Shown: in pieces, positions 1 through 7,503 of the stretch | Layout of the letters: each line of letters begins with the position of its first letter | Numbering within the stretch: the stretch's first letter is position 1 | From: CAADGN01 sp035443945 | GTDB lineage: Bacteria > Planctomycetota > Phycisphaerae > Phycisphaerales > UBA1924 | DNA: 26,822 nt | NCBI GenBank assembly: GCA_035443945.1 | Contig: DAOMNQ010000039.1 | Location: forward strand, 1-26,822 | Reading direction: 5' to 3' | Notes under the pieces: model-generated | Told to the model about the DNA's origin: nothing | Database searches by the model: none | The model's input: the letters and a program-made list of their open reading frames with translations, nothing else | Position numbers and translations under genes: made by a program

Positions 1-35
1 TTTTCTCGGTGCCCTCTGTGCCTCTGTGGTGAATC
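1..35 (+). repeat. Short-word repeat next to a start codon (CTCTGTG type)
   Basis: This stretch is built from overlapping copies of a CCTCTGTG word (cctctgtgcctctgtgg at its core) and ends one base before the ATG of the first gene. It runs off the left edge, so its full length is unknown. An in-frame TGA at 30-32 rules out a longer gene through it, and no good Shine-Dalgarno site is visible in it. It is one of four unrelated repeats in this window that lie against a start codon. Similar CTCTGTG/CACAGAG strings are, from memory, scattered between genes in several bacterial phyla. Confidence 0.5.
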
Positions 36-458
36 ATGGGTTTGGGGATAGGTTCAAGACTCACCCCTCAGGACTCCTCCGCGCCCGACTCCACCGCCGA
101 CCACGCCCTCTCTCTCCTGCGCGAAGCCAGTTCCCCCGACGCCCGCGCCGCCATTAACGCCCTCGACCCGCTCCTCGAAGACGACTACGCCCTCTCCCCC
201 GCCGAAGCCCGCACCACCATCGACGGCCTGCTCACCCTCATCGCCGCCCTCCCCAACGCCGAACTCTCCTCCGAACCCGCCACGCTCATCAACGACCAAC
301 AGGCCGTGAAGGTCTACACCCTCACCCCCCGCGCCAACCAAGACGCCAAAGACCCCGCCGCCCCTCCCGCCCCCGCGCACCGATTCGCCATGACCCTCGC
401 CCTCGCCCCAGCCGGCAATTGGCGCTTCCGCGCCCTCACCCGACTCGACACAGGCTGA
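36..458 (+). CDS. Hypothetical protein, possibly NTF2-like fold
   Basis: A 140-residue protein of unknown function. It is Ala- and Pro-rich and shows no signal peptide, membrane segment or metal site. Residues 20-55 look like two amphipathic helices, and the C-terminal part (HRFAMTLALAPAGNWRFRAL) alternates like beta strands ending in a Trp-Arg pair, which recalls SnoaL/NTF2-like proteins; this is a weak resemblance only. Wobble positions are strongly C-biased (GCC, CTC, ACC), as in the next gene, which supports real coding. An in-frame stop just upstream fixes ATG 36 as the earliest start. It is followed by two small GC-rich hairpins. Confidence 0.55.
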   Translation: MGLGIGSRLTPQDSSAPDSTADHALSLLREASSPDARAAINALDPLLEDDYALSPAEARTTIDGLLTLIAALPNAELSSEPATLINDQQAVKVYTLTPRANQDAKDPAAPPAPAHRFAMTLALAPAGNWRFRALTRLDTG

Positions 459-467
459 TCCCGCCAT

Positions 468-500
468 CGGAGGCGTCCTCCGGGTGCCCCTTGCGCACCC
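468..500 (+). terminator. Two adjacent small hairpins, possible weak terminator
   Basis: Ten bases after the stop of the preceding gene lies cggagg-cgt-cctccg (468-482), followed at once by gggtgc/gcaccc with a seven-base loop (482-500). Neither is followed by a T tract, so a classical intrinsic terminator is not shown. They could be a 3'-end stabilising structure or chance in GC-rich DNA. Confidence 0.25.
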
Positions 501-567
501 TCGGCCGCCGCTGGCCACCGATTGGCGACATACTTAGCCAGAATTCGTCCGCCACCCCCATTCAGCC

Positions 568-597
568 TTGATTCGGCGGTTTCGGGGCTGGTACGGT
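568..597 (+). promoter_or_regulatory. Possible promoter for the HAF-repeat dockerin gene
   Basis: TTGATT at 568-573 (-35-like), an 18-bp spacer and TACGGT at 592-597 preceded by TGG (extended -10-like) lie 56 bases before the ATG at 653. The leader in between has a gggcg-acaa-cgccc hairpin just ahead of the AAGGAGG ribosome site. The -10 match is poor and the call rests on spacing and position. Confidence 0.3.
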
Positions 598-652
598 CAT
601 TGCATTGAGCGGGTCTCCGGGGCGACAACGCCCGCTTTTCAAGGAGGCCCCG

Positions 653-1873
653 ATGCACCGTCTCGCTGCCGCGCTCGCCCTTGCCTCCTGCTCCGCCGCC
701 CTCGCGCAGGAGTACCAAGCCCACATCATCCCCGCGCTCTCTCAGTACGGCATCCCGGAGTCGTACTTGGGCGATCTCAACGCGCACGGCGTGGCCGTCG
801 GCACCATGACCTACACCACCCAGGACGCCAACGGCAACTACCACACCACCTACCACGGCTTCTCCTGGACCGCCGCCGACGGACCCGTCGTCCACGCGAC
901 CCCCTCCGGCTACTCCGCCATCAACGACCGCGGCGACATCCTCGCCGGCGGCACCATCTACTTCTCCGACGGCGCCACCGGCTACATCGAGCCTGTCACC
1001 GGCGACATCACCGCCGGCGGCTCGGCCATCAACAATGCCGGCGCGGTCGCGGGCACATCAACCTTCCGCTACTACGGCGGCTGCCGATACGCACGCCGCG
1101 CCGTCATGTGGACCCTCTCCGGCGGCACCGTCAACCTCGAAGCCTTCGTCCCCTCCGCCGAGGTCGGACGAGACATCAACGATGCCAACCACATCGTCGG
1201 TGTCGCCACCTACACCGGTTCCTGCGGCGACTTCGAGGCCTTTCTCTACCGCGCCGACTCCGACGAGTGGATCGACCTTCACGCGATGCTCACCGGCGGC
1301 GGCGCGGGCATCACCGAGGCGTACGCCGTCAACGCCATCGGCCAGGTGGTCGGTGAGGGCTGGAACGGCTCCTGCATCTCCGCCTGGTTCTGGGACGAAG
1401 ACGAAGGCTTCACCTTCCTCCCCGCCCTCAAGAACGGTGACCGCGACCGCGTGACACCATACGACCTGAACAGCGCAGGCGCGGTCGTCGGTTCGGCCGC
1501 CATCGACGGCTGGGCGGACCGACGCGCGTTCATCTGGGACGCCGACAACGGCGTGCGCGACCTCAACGACCTCGTGGAACTGCCCGACGGCTTCATCCTC
1601 GACCGCGCGATCGCCATCAACGAGCACGGCATGATCGTCGGCGACGGGCACTGGGGCCCCGGCTGGGGGCCGGCCGTCGCCTTCGCCCTCGTCCCCGCCG
1701 CCGCCCCCTGCCCCGCCGATTTCAACGGAGACACCGTCGTCAACACGCTCGACCTGCTCGCGTTCCTCAACGCCTTTACCGCCGGCGACGCGAGCGCGGA
1801 CTTCAACGGTGATACGACGATCAACACGCTGGACGTGCTGGCGTTCCTGAACGTGTGGAACACCGGCTGCTGA
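653..1873 (+). CDS. Secreted HAF-repeat protein with C-terminal GC-type dockerin
   Basis: A 406-residue exported protein. A signal peptide occupies about residues 1-18 (MHRLAAALALASCSAALA, then QEYQ). Seven repeats of the form [AD]-[IVL]-N-x(4)-[IV]-x-G occur near residues 41, 89, 125, 174, 225, 271 and 321 (for example AINDRGDILAGG, AINEHGMIVG), matching the HAF extracellular repeat family, probably propeller-like blades. Residues 353-406 are a two-repeat dockerin with EF-hand-like loops (DFNGDTVVNTLD, DFNGDTTINTLD), bounded by Cys353 and the terminal Cys406. Strong AAGGAGG, five bases before the ATG, decides the start. Function is unknown; it is probably anchored or displayed outside the cell. 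The first half of the dockerin keeps the gene's C-ending codons, while the second half switches to G-ending codons like the next gene. Confidence 0.88.
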   Translation: MHRLAAALALASCSAALAQEYQAHIIPALSQYGIPESYLGDLNAHGVAVGTMTYTTQDANGNYHTTYHGFSWTAADGPVVHATPSGYSAINDRGDILAGGTIYFSDGATGYIEPVTGDITAGGSAINNAGAVAGTSTFRYYGGCRYARRAVMWTLSGGTVNLEAFVPSAEVGRDINDANHIVGVATYTGSCGDFEAFLYRADSDEWIDLHAMLTGGGAGITEAYAVNAIGQVVGEGWNGSCISAWFWDEDEGFTFLPALKNGDRDRVTPYDLNSAGAVVGSAAIDGWADRRAFIWDADNGVRDLNDLVELPDGFILDRAIAINEHGMIVGDGHWGPGWGPAVAFALVPAAAPCPADFNGDTVVNTLDLLAFLNAFTAGDASADFNGDTTINTLDVLAFLNVWNTGC

Positions 1874-1898
1874 GACTCTCAGACCCAACGAAAGGAGC

Positions 1899-3512
1899 AT
1901 GCAGTTGACTCGATACACAACCATCACGGCGGCGTTGCTCGCGATCGCCGGATCCGCGTGCGCACAGCCAGTCATCGATTCGGTGAACGGGGCCAGCTTC
2001 TCGCGCAGCGGACGCATCGCAATCACCGGCTCGGGCTTCGGCGTCAGGGACGGCGCGGACCGTGTCGAAGTCGGTGGGATCCAGGCGCTCCTTACCACCT
2101 GGACAAACACCCGGATTGTGGCGTATGTGCCCGAGAGCACACCGATCGGCGCTGCCGAGCTGCGGGTCGTGGCCGAGGGCGAACAGAGCAACGCTGTCCC
2201 GATCGAGGTCTCACTCCGCCAACGCGACGGACGCGTGAAGTGGACATTCGAGACCGACGGGGACGACCAGTGGTTCCGTCCCGCGCTGGCGCCCGACGGG
2301 ACGATTTACCTCCATGTTTCCAAGGGCTTCGTGTATGCGATCAGTCCCGATGGCGCGCTCCAATGGATCGCAAACGCCGTCTGGTTCCCCTCGATCCCGC
2401 CCACCGCCGGACCGGACGGGACGGCCTACTTCGGCAGCCTGTCAACGGTCACCGCCGTCTCGGGCTCCGGCGAGACTCTCTGGACGTACACCGACAACTC
2501 GTCGAGCGGCCTCGTACACGCGGTGACAGCGGGGCCCGACGGCAAACTCTACGGGGCGTACGACACCCCCGTCGGTGCGGTCTCCCTCTCGGCCGACGGC
2601 CAGCATGACTGGAGTAACCCGGGGGATCCGGTCATGCTCGAGCGCGGCCTCGGCGGCCACGAGACGAAGTTCGGCCCCGCGCAAGTCGGTGGACCAATCG
2701 ATCAGGTGTACATCGGGATGGACAACTGGGGGGACAATCACATCTACGCGTTCGATCTCGACGGCCACCAGCGGTGGGCCGTGGCGGCGGGGCCTAACGC
2801 GCGCGGGGCGGAGCCCGCCATCGGCTCCGATGGCGTGCTGTACACGCCGGACTTCGTGCAGGCAGGCTCTGGCTGGGTACTGCGCGCCCTGCACCCCTCC
2901 GACGGCCGGACCCTGTGGGTGTACGACGGGGGCTTCATCAGCGAGTGTACCGACATGGAGATCGGCGCCGACGACACGCTCTACTACGCGCGGGATGTCG
3001 CGCACCTCGAGGCGTTCGCTCCCCACACACAGACGCTCCTGTGGCACACATTCATCCCCAACACCTGGATGGAGCAGCCGGCGATCACTCCCGACGGCGG
3101 CACGCTGGTCGTGGCGGGCACGCTCGACGGGGGGCCCGGCTTTGTCAGCGCCTACGCGCCGTCGAACGGCGAGATCCGCTGGAGTGTCGCGCTCCCGGGC
3201 GGGTACTACCCCGACGAGCGGCTCGTCCCCGCGGACCAGGCCCGCGTGACGCCGGACAGTTCCACGGCCTACGTGAGCACGACCGCGCTCTCCCGGTTGC
3301 CCGGCGACCCGCGGGCCGTGCTCTACGCCATCGATCTCACCGACGGCTGCGCGGCGGACTTCAACGGGGACACGGTGGTGAACACGCTGGACGTGCTGGC
3401 GTTCCTGAACGCGTACTCCGCGGGAGATCCGCGGGCGGACTTCAACGGGGACACGGTGGTGAACACGCTGGACGTGCTGGCGTTTCTGAATGCGTACGCG
3501 GGGGGGTGCTGA
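1899..3512 (+). CDS. Secreted IPT/TIG plus PQQ-type beta-propeller protein with GC-type dockerin
   Basis: A 537-residue exported protein. A signal peptide covers about residues 1-22 (ends GSACA). Residues 24-104 form an IPT/TIG immunoglobulin-like domain (PVIDSVNGASFS... ITGSGFG). Residues 110-480 are repeated PQQ-like propeller blades of the style GTIYLHVSKGFVYAISPDG. Residues 484-537 are a dockerin of the same 54-residue length as in the upstream gene, ending GGC. It follows that gene by 25 bases and is probably cotranscribed. AAAGGAG lies only one base before ATG 1899; TTG at 1905 has seven-base spacing and could be the true start, shortening the protein by two residues. No PQQ-dehydrogenase catalytic residues were identified, so a structural or ligand-binding role is likelier than an enzyme. 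Confidence 0.87.
   Translation: MQLTRYTTITAALLAIAGSACAQPVIDSVNGASFSRSGRIAITGSGFGVRDGADRVEVGGIQALLTTWTNTRIVAYVPESTPIGAAELRVVAEGEQSNAVPIEVSLRQRDGRVKWTFETDGDDQWFRPALAPDGTIYLHVSKGFVYAISPDGALQWIANAVWFPSIPPTAGPDGTAYFGSLSTVTAVSGSGETLWTYTDNSSSGLVHAVTAGPDGKLYGAYDTPVGAVSLSADGQHDWSNPGDPVMLERGLGGHETKFGPAQVGGPIDQVYIGMDNWGDNHIYAFDLDGHQRWAVAAGPNARGAEPAIGSDGVLYTPDFVQAGSGWVLRALHPSDGRTLWVYDGGFISECTDMEIGADDTLYYARDVAHLEAFAPHTQTLLWHTFIPNTWMEQPAITPDGGTLVVAGTLDGGPGFVSAYAPSNGEIRWSVALPGGYYPDERLVPADQARVTPDSSTAYVSTTALSRLPGDPRAVLYAIDLTDGCAADFNGDTVVNTLDVLAFLNAYSAGDPRADFNGDTVVNTLDVLAFLNAYAGGC
3354..3497 (+). repeat. Near-identical tandem copies of the dockerin half-module
   Basis: Bases 3354-3416 and 3435-3497 are 63-base copies at an 81-base offset that differ at only two silent positions (ttc/ttt and aac/aat). 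They encode the two EF-hand repeats of the dockerin. Such identity at synonymous sites points to recent duplication or gene conversion rather than only protein-level constraint. Confidence 0.85.
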
Positions 3513-3523
3513 GGGAGGGTGCG

Positions 3524-5449
3524 TCAGCCGGCGTTCATGCGCTCGAGGTACGCGCCGAGGACGCAGACGCTGAACGCGCTTGACCAGATGGGGCTTTCGG
3601 GCTCGCGGAGGAAGTCCGTCCACAGGCCGTCTACGCCCTCCGAGCGGAGCAGGCCGGTGCGTTTGACGCGTTCGAGGCCGGATTCGCAGACGGCGCGGAG
3701 TGGGCCGAGCATCCAGCGGCGGATGGGGAGTTGGAAGCCGCGTTTGCGCTGGGCGAGGAGTTCGTCGCGGAGGAGGTCTCGGAAGGCGACGCGAAGGAGG
3801 TGCTTGCCGGGCGCGCCCGGCGGGAGGCGCACAGTGCCCGGGAGGGCGAAGCAGAGGTCGAGCATGGTGCGGTCGATGAGGGGGACTCGGATTTCGAGGC
3901 TGTGGGCCATGCCGGTCATGTCGCCGTCGCGCAGGAGCATGTTGCCCATGTAGAAGCGAGCCTCGTAGCGTGAGACGGCGGCGATGGGGTCGCGGGCGTC
4001 CTCGGCATGGTCGATGCCTTCGAGGGCTTCGGGGGGCTGGAAGGTGGGGTGCAGGCCGAGCGCGCCGGGGTCGAGGCCGAGGGCGTGCATGCGTGCGTTG
4101 GGCGTGACGCGGCGTCGGCCGAGTGCGAGTTGCATGACGGAGGCGTCGGTGGCTGCGAGGTCTGCGGCCTTGTCGCGGGCGGAACGTGGCTGGCGCGAGG
4201 CGGCGGCGCGCAGGAGGGCGGATCGGGCGCCGGGGGGCATCCAGGCGAGGCGATGGAGGAGCCGGCGGAAGCGGGGGACGTCGCGGAAGGCGGGGTAGCC
4301 GCCGAGGAGTTCGTCGCCGCCGAGGCCGGAGAGGGCGACGATGATGCCCTGGGCGCGTACGGCCTTGGAGATGACGTAGGAGTTGAGGCCGTCGAGGGAG
4401 GGTTGATCGATGCTGGCCATCCAGGCGAGTGCGGCGGCTTCGGCGTCTCGGCCTGTGATCTGGACGTCGGCGTGTGGCAGTCCGAAGGCTCTGGCCGTGG
4501 CGGAGGCGAGTGCGGACTCGCTCATGTCGGGCTGGTCTGCGAAGCCGACGGTGAAGGTGCGTACGTCGGGCGCGTGCCTCGCTGCGAGGCCGGCCATGAT
4601 GGTGGAGTCGAGGCCGGAGGAGAGGAAGATGCCGACGGGGACGTCGCTGATGAGGTGGTTCTTGACGGCACGGTCGAGGGTGGCGGAGATTCGCTGGGCC
4701 GCGTCGGTTTCGGTGATGCGATCAGGGAGGCCCTCGCCGACGCGAGGGAATCGCCAGTGCGGTCGCGGGTTGATGGAGGGGGTTTCTCGTTCGGCGAAGT
4801 CGAGCGGGACCTCTGCGAGGCGGCCTGGGGGGAAGGCGCGTGCGCCGGAGAAGATCGTGATCGGTTCGGGGACCGCGCCGTAGGCGAGCATGCCGGCGAC
4901 GGCCCGGCGATCGACCTCGGTTGAAGCCGCGCCGCCCGCGACGAGCGCGCGCAGTTCGCTGGCGAGGGCGAGTCGTCCGGGGGAGGCGGCGTAGTAGAGG
5001 GGCTTGATGCCCATGGGGTCGCGGGCGAGGAGGAGCGTGGAGTCGGCGCGCCGGAGGAAGGCGAGTGCGAACATCCCTTCGAAGCGCTGGATGGCGGCGG
5101 GTCCCCACTCGACGAGGGCGTGGAGGATGAACTCGGTGTCGGAGTGGCCGCGGTAGGTGATGCCGCGTTCGCGGGCGAGTTGTTCGCGGAGTTCGAGGTA
5201 GTTGTAGAGTTCGCCGTTGTAGGTGAGGGCGTCGCCGGTGCGCGGGTGGATCATGGGCTGGTGGCCGGCGGGCGAGAGGTCGATGATGGCGAGGCGTCGC
5301 TGGCCGAGGCCGACGGTCTTGCCGGCACACTGGAAGAGTTCCGTGCCGTCGTCGTCGGGGCCTCTGTGGACCTGGGCGCAGACCATGGCGTGGAGGCGTT
5401 CTCGGGCCTCGTTGGCGTCTGGGGTGACGATGGCCGCGATGCCGCACAT
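3524..5449 (-). CDS. asnB: Asparagine synthetase-like amidotransferase (glutamine-hydrolysing)
   Basis: A 641-residue class II glutamine amidotransferase. The N-terminal glutaminase domain starts with the nucleophile Cys2 (MCGIAAIV) and has RRLAIIDLS (51-59) and YNGELYN (77-83). The synthetase domain has the ATP-binding LSSGLDSTI (276-284) and SGLGGDELLGGY (374-385), and KRGFQLP near the C-terminus. The family makes asparagine or amidates carboxylates; copies in EPS loci are often thought to amidate uronic acids, which is inference here. The start is supported by GGAG eight bases upstream. It stands alone on the minus strand: its stop is 11 bases from the convergent dockerin gene, and it is divergent from the sulfotransferase at 5612 across 162 bases. 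I see no convincing promoter pair in that gap. Length is typical of the family. Confidence 0.9.
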   Translation of the reverse strand: MCGIAAIVTPDANEARERLHAMVCAQVHRGPDDDGTELFQCAGKTVGLGQRRLAIIDLSPAGHQPMIHPRTGDALTYNGELYNYLELREQLARERGITYRGHSDTEFILHALVEWGPAAIQRFEGMFALAFLRRADSTLLLARDPMGIKPLYYAASPGRLALASELRALVAGGAASTEVDRRAVAGMLAYGAVPEPITIFSGARAFPPGRLAEVPLDFAERETPSINPRPHWRFPRVGEGLPDRITETDAAQRISATLDRAVKNHLISDVPVGIFLSSGLDSTIMAGLAARHAPDVRTFTVGFADQPDMSESALASATARAFGLPHADVQITGRDAEAAALAWMASIDQPSLDGLNSYVISKAVRAQGIIVALSGLGGDELLGGYPAFRDVPRFRRLLHRLAWMPPGARSALLRAAASRQPRSARDKAADLAATDASVMQLALGRRRVTPNARMHALGLDPGALGLHPTFQPPEALEGIDHAEDARDPIAAVSRYEARFYMGNMLLRDGDMTGMAHSLEIRVPLIDRTMLDLCFALPGTVRLPPGAPGKHLLRVAFRDLLRDELLAQRKRGFQLPIRRWMLGPLRAVCESGLERVKRTGLLRSEGVDGLWTDFLREPESPIWSSAFSVCVLGAYLERMNAG

Positions 5450-5611
5450 CGGTTCGTCTCCATCCCGGCGTTGGCCGATGCTACAACGGTCGCCGGGCGT
5501 GCCCGGTTCGTGGGCTGCGGGGCGGCAGGATAGCGTCAGGCGCGTCCCGCGACGGATCGTCGACGACTACGATGCGGCCCGGGCGGGCGAGGCCGGACGG
5601 AACGCGAGCGC

Positions 5612-6451
5612 ATGGGACGACAGGAAACGCCGCTGCAGGTCAGGATGCGGGCCGCGTCGCACCGCGTGACGTGGATGCTGGGCACTCGGTTCCCGGAGGC
5701 GATCCCGCTGACGTTCGTGGTGGGGTATCCGAAGAGCGGGACCGTGTGGGCGTCGCAACTGGTGGCGGACTACCTTCAGTTGCCGTACCCGCGGTTCAGC
5801 CTGCTGCCGGTGGGGTTCGAGGCGGTGGTACACGGGCATCAGGTTGTGCGCGACGACTACCGTCGGTGCGTGTACACGCTGCGTGACGGGCGGGACGTGA
5901 TGTGCTCGCACTACTTCTTCCTGGCTCGGCGGATTCCGGGGGGGGATCGTGCGGCGGTGCCGCGGTCGTTGCGGGCGCACTTTCCGGGGTTGACGAACAA
6001 GGCGGACGTGCGTGGGAACCTGCCGCGGTTCATCGAGGCGCAGGCGAGGCTGCACCACTCGTCGCCGGTGAACTGGGCGGAGCACGTGCGGTCGTGGCTG
6101 GCGCGGAAGGACCGGTCGGGTGTGGTGATGCTGCGGTACGAGGACCTGCTTGCGGACGCGGCGGGGGCGTTGATCGCGGCGATGCCGGCTCTGACGGGCG
6201 AGCCGGCGGACGAGGAGCAGGCGCGGGCGACGGCGGACCGGTTCTCGTTCGCGCGTCAGGCGAGGCGGCGGGCGGGGCGCGAGGGGGCGAGTTTTCTGCG
6301 CAAGGGGAGTTCGGGCGACTGGACGAACCATTTCACCCGCGAGGCCGCGGAGGTCTTCGACCGTGCTCTCGGCGAGACGCTGGTGGAGTGCGGGTACGAG
6401 CGTGATCGGTCCTGGGTGTCGCGGGTGGGTGGAGCGGGTGAGGGCCGATGA
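5612..6451 (+). CDS. PAPS-dependent sulfotransferase
   Basis: A 279-residue cytosolic sulfotransferase-fold protein predicted to move sulfate from PAPS to a sugar or lipid-linked glycan. The 5'-phosphosulfate loop is YPKSGTVW (39-46). The 3'-phosphate site is YTLRDGRDVMCSHYFF (88-103), with Arg91 and Ser99 in the usual spacing. A C-terminal FLRKGSSGDWTNHF (228-241) matches the conserved loop-closing RKG...GDW..HF element, also found in the gene at 23116, so the two are close relatives. The start ATG 5612 has no strong ribosome site; ATG 5645 (CAGG upstream) is an alternative that keeps all motifs. It overlaps the next gene by the four bases ATGA, so the pair is translationally coupled. A G8 run lies at 5938-5945. 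Confidence 0.88.
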   Translation: MGRQETPLQVRMRAASHRVTWMLGTRFPEAIPLTFVVGYPKSGTVWASQLVADYLQLPYPRFSLLPVGFEAVVHGHQVVRDDYRRCVYTLRDGRDVMCSHYFFLARRIPGGDRAAVPRSLRAHFPGLTNKADVRGNLPRFIEAQARLHHSSPVNWAEHVRSWLARKDRSGVVMLRYEDLLADAAGALIAAMPALTGEPADEEQARATADRFSFARQARRRAGREGASFLRKGSSGDWTNHFTREAAEVFDRALGETLVECGYERDRSWVSRVGGAGEGR

Positions 6452-7404
6452 GCGGAACGAGGAGGAATCCCGGCGATGGGGGGGGGGATCGTCTTCCCGA
6501 CTTCCTGATCATCGGGTCGATGAAGGCGGGGACGACGAGCCTCTTCCGTGACCTGATGACGCACCCGCGGGTGTACTTCCCGCTGGACAAGGAGCCGGGG
6601 AACCTGTGCGACGACCGCGTGCTGACGCCGGAGGGGCGGGCGGAGTACGCGGCGCACTTCCGGCGTGCTCGAGCGGATCAGGTGTGTGGCGAGGCATCGA
6701 CGGCATACACGAAGATTCCGGTGTACATGGGCGCGGCGGAGCGTGCGCGTGCGTTGCTGGGGCCGGGGCTGCGCGTGATTTATCTGGTGCGTGAGCCGGT
6801 CTCGCGGATCGTGAGCCAGCACTACCACGAGGTGATCATTCGGGACCTGGAGGTGGCGGACGACGTGAACGTTGCGGTTCGGCGTTTTCCGCGGTACATC
6901 GCGTACAGCCGGTACGCGATGCAGGCGGAGCCGTGGATCGGCGCGCTGGGGAGGGAGAACGTTCGGATCGTGGTGTTCGAGCGGTACATCAAGGACCGCA
7001 AGGGGACGGTGGCGGAGCTCGAGCGGTTCCTGGGGCTGGACCCGAGGCCGGACCTGGTGGAGCCGGATCGGGTGTTCAACGCGGCCGACTCGAAACCGGG
7101 GCATGGTGGGCCGTTCTCATGGGTGCCCCGGTTGTGGGTGTACCGCGCGGTGGTCAGGCCGGTGTTGTCGCAAGAGGTCCGGGATCGTGTTCGTCGGTTG
7201 CTGAACCGTCGCCCGCCGCCGAAGCCCGCCCCGCCGACGCCGGAGACGGTGGCGTTCCTGCTGGAGCGCCTGCGTGAGGACATGGACCGGACGGCGGTTC
7301 TGGTGGCGGAGCAGGAGGGGGTTGGCGGTGCGTCGCCTTTGTGGGATGAGGCGGCGATCCGGGCACGGTACTGCGGGCGAACCCGGGAAGGCGGGTGCTC
7401 GTAG
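6448..7404 (+). CDS. PAPS-dependent sulfotransferase, Golgi/heparan-type subfamily
   Basis: A 318-residue sulfotransferase coupled to the previous gene through an ATGA overlap. The PAPS 5'-loop is GSMKAGTTSLF (23-33) and the 3'-phosphate region is YLVREPVSRIVSQHYHE (112-128), with Arg115 and Ser123. This K-x-G-T-T-S plus R-[DE]-P-x-x-R style resembles the heparan sulfate and N-deacetylase/N-sulfotransferase branch rather than the cytosolic branch of its neighbour, so the two probably sulfate different positions or substrates. A ten-G run (6478-6487) encodes Gly11-Gly13 ahead of the catalytic core; slippage there would abolish the protein. The long C-terminal tail (from about residue 240) is basic and Pro-rich and has no recognised domain. 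Confidence 0.87.
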   Translation: MSGTRRNPGDGGGDRLPDFLIIGSMKAGTTSLFRDLMTHPRVYFPLDKEPGNLCDDRVLTPEGRAEYAAHFRRARADQVCGEASTAYTKIPVYMGAAERARALLGPGLRVIYLVREPVSRIVSQHYHEVIIRDLEVADDVNVAVRRFPRYIAYSRYAMQAEPWIGALGRENVRIVVFERYIKDRKGTVAELERFLGLDPRPDLVEPDRVFNAADSKPGHGGPFSWVPRLWVYRAVVRPVLSQEVRDRVRRLLNRRPPPKPAPPTPETVAFLLERLREDMDRTAVLVAEQEGVGGASPLWDEAAIRARYCGRTREGGCS

Positions 7405-7503
7405 GGCGTTCGTCCGAAGTCGGGCCGCGTGTACGGCCGATAGCATCGCAGCCGGTTCGTCGCGGGGCACCGAACACTCTACGACCATACGCGAGAGGAT
7501 CGC

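Noticed and set aside
468..500. Confident rho-independent terminator after the first gene
   Set aside because: The hairpins are short and no T tract follows; kept only as a low-confidence feature.
1899..3512. PQQ-dependent dehydrogenase
   Set aside because: The blades resemble PQQ repeats, but no catalytic or cofactor-binding residues were identified, and IPT and dockerin domains flank the propeller.
4007..4924. A 305-codon plus-strand frame opposite asnB
   Set aside because: Gly/Glu/Ala-rich shadow with no family signature; the opposite strand encodes an intact amidotransferase.
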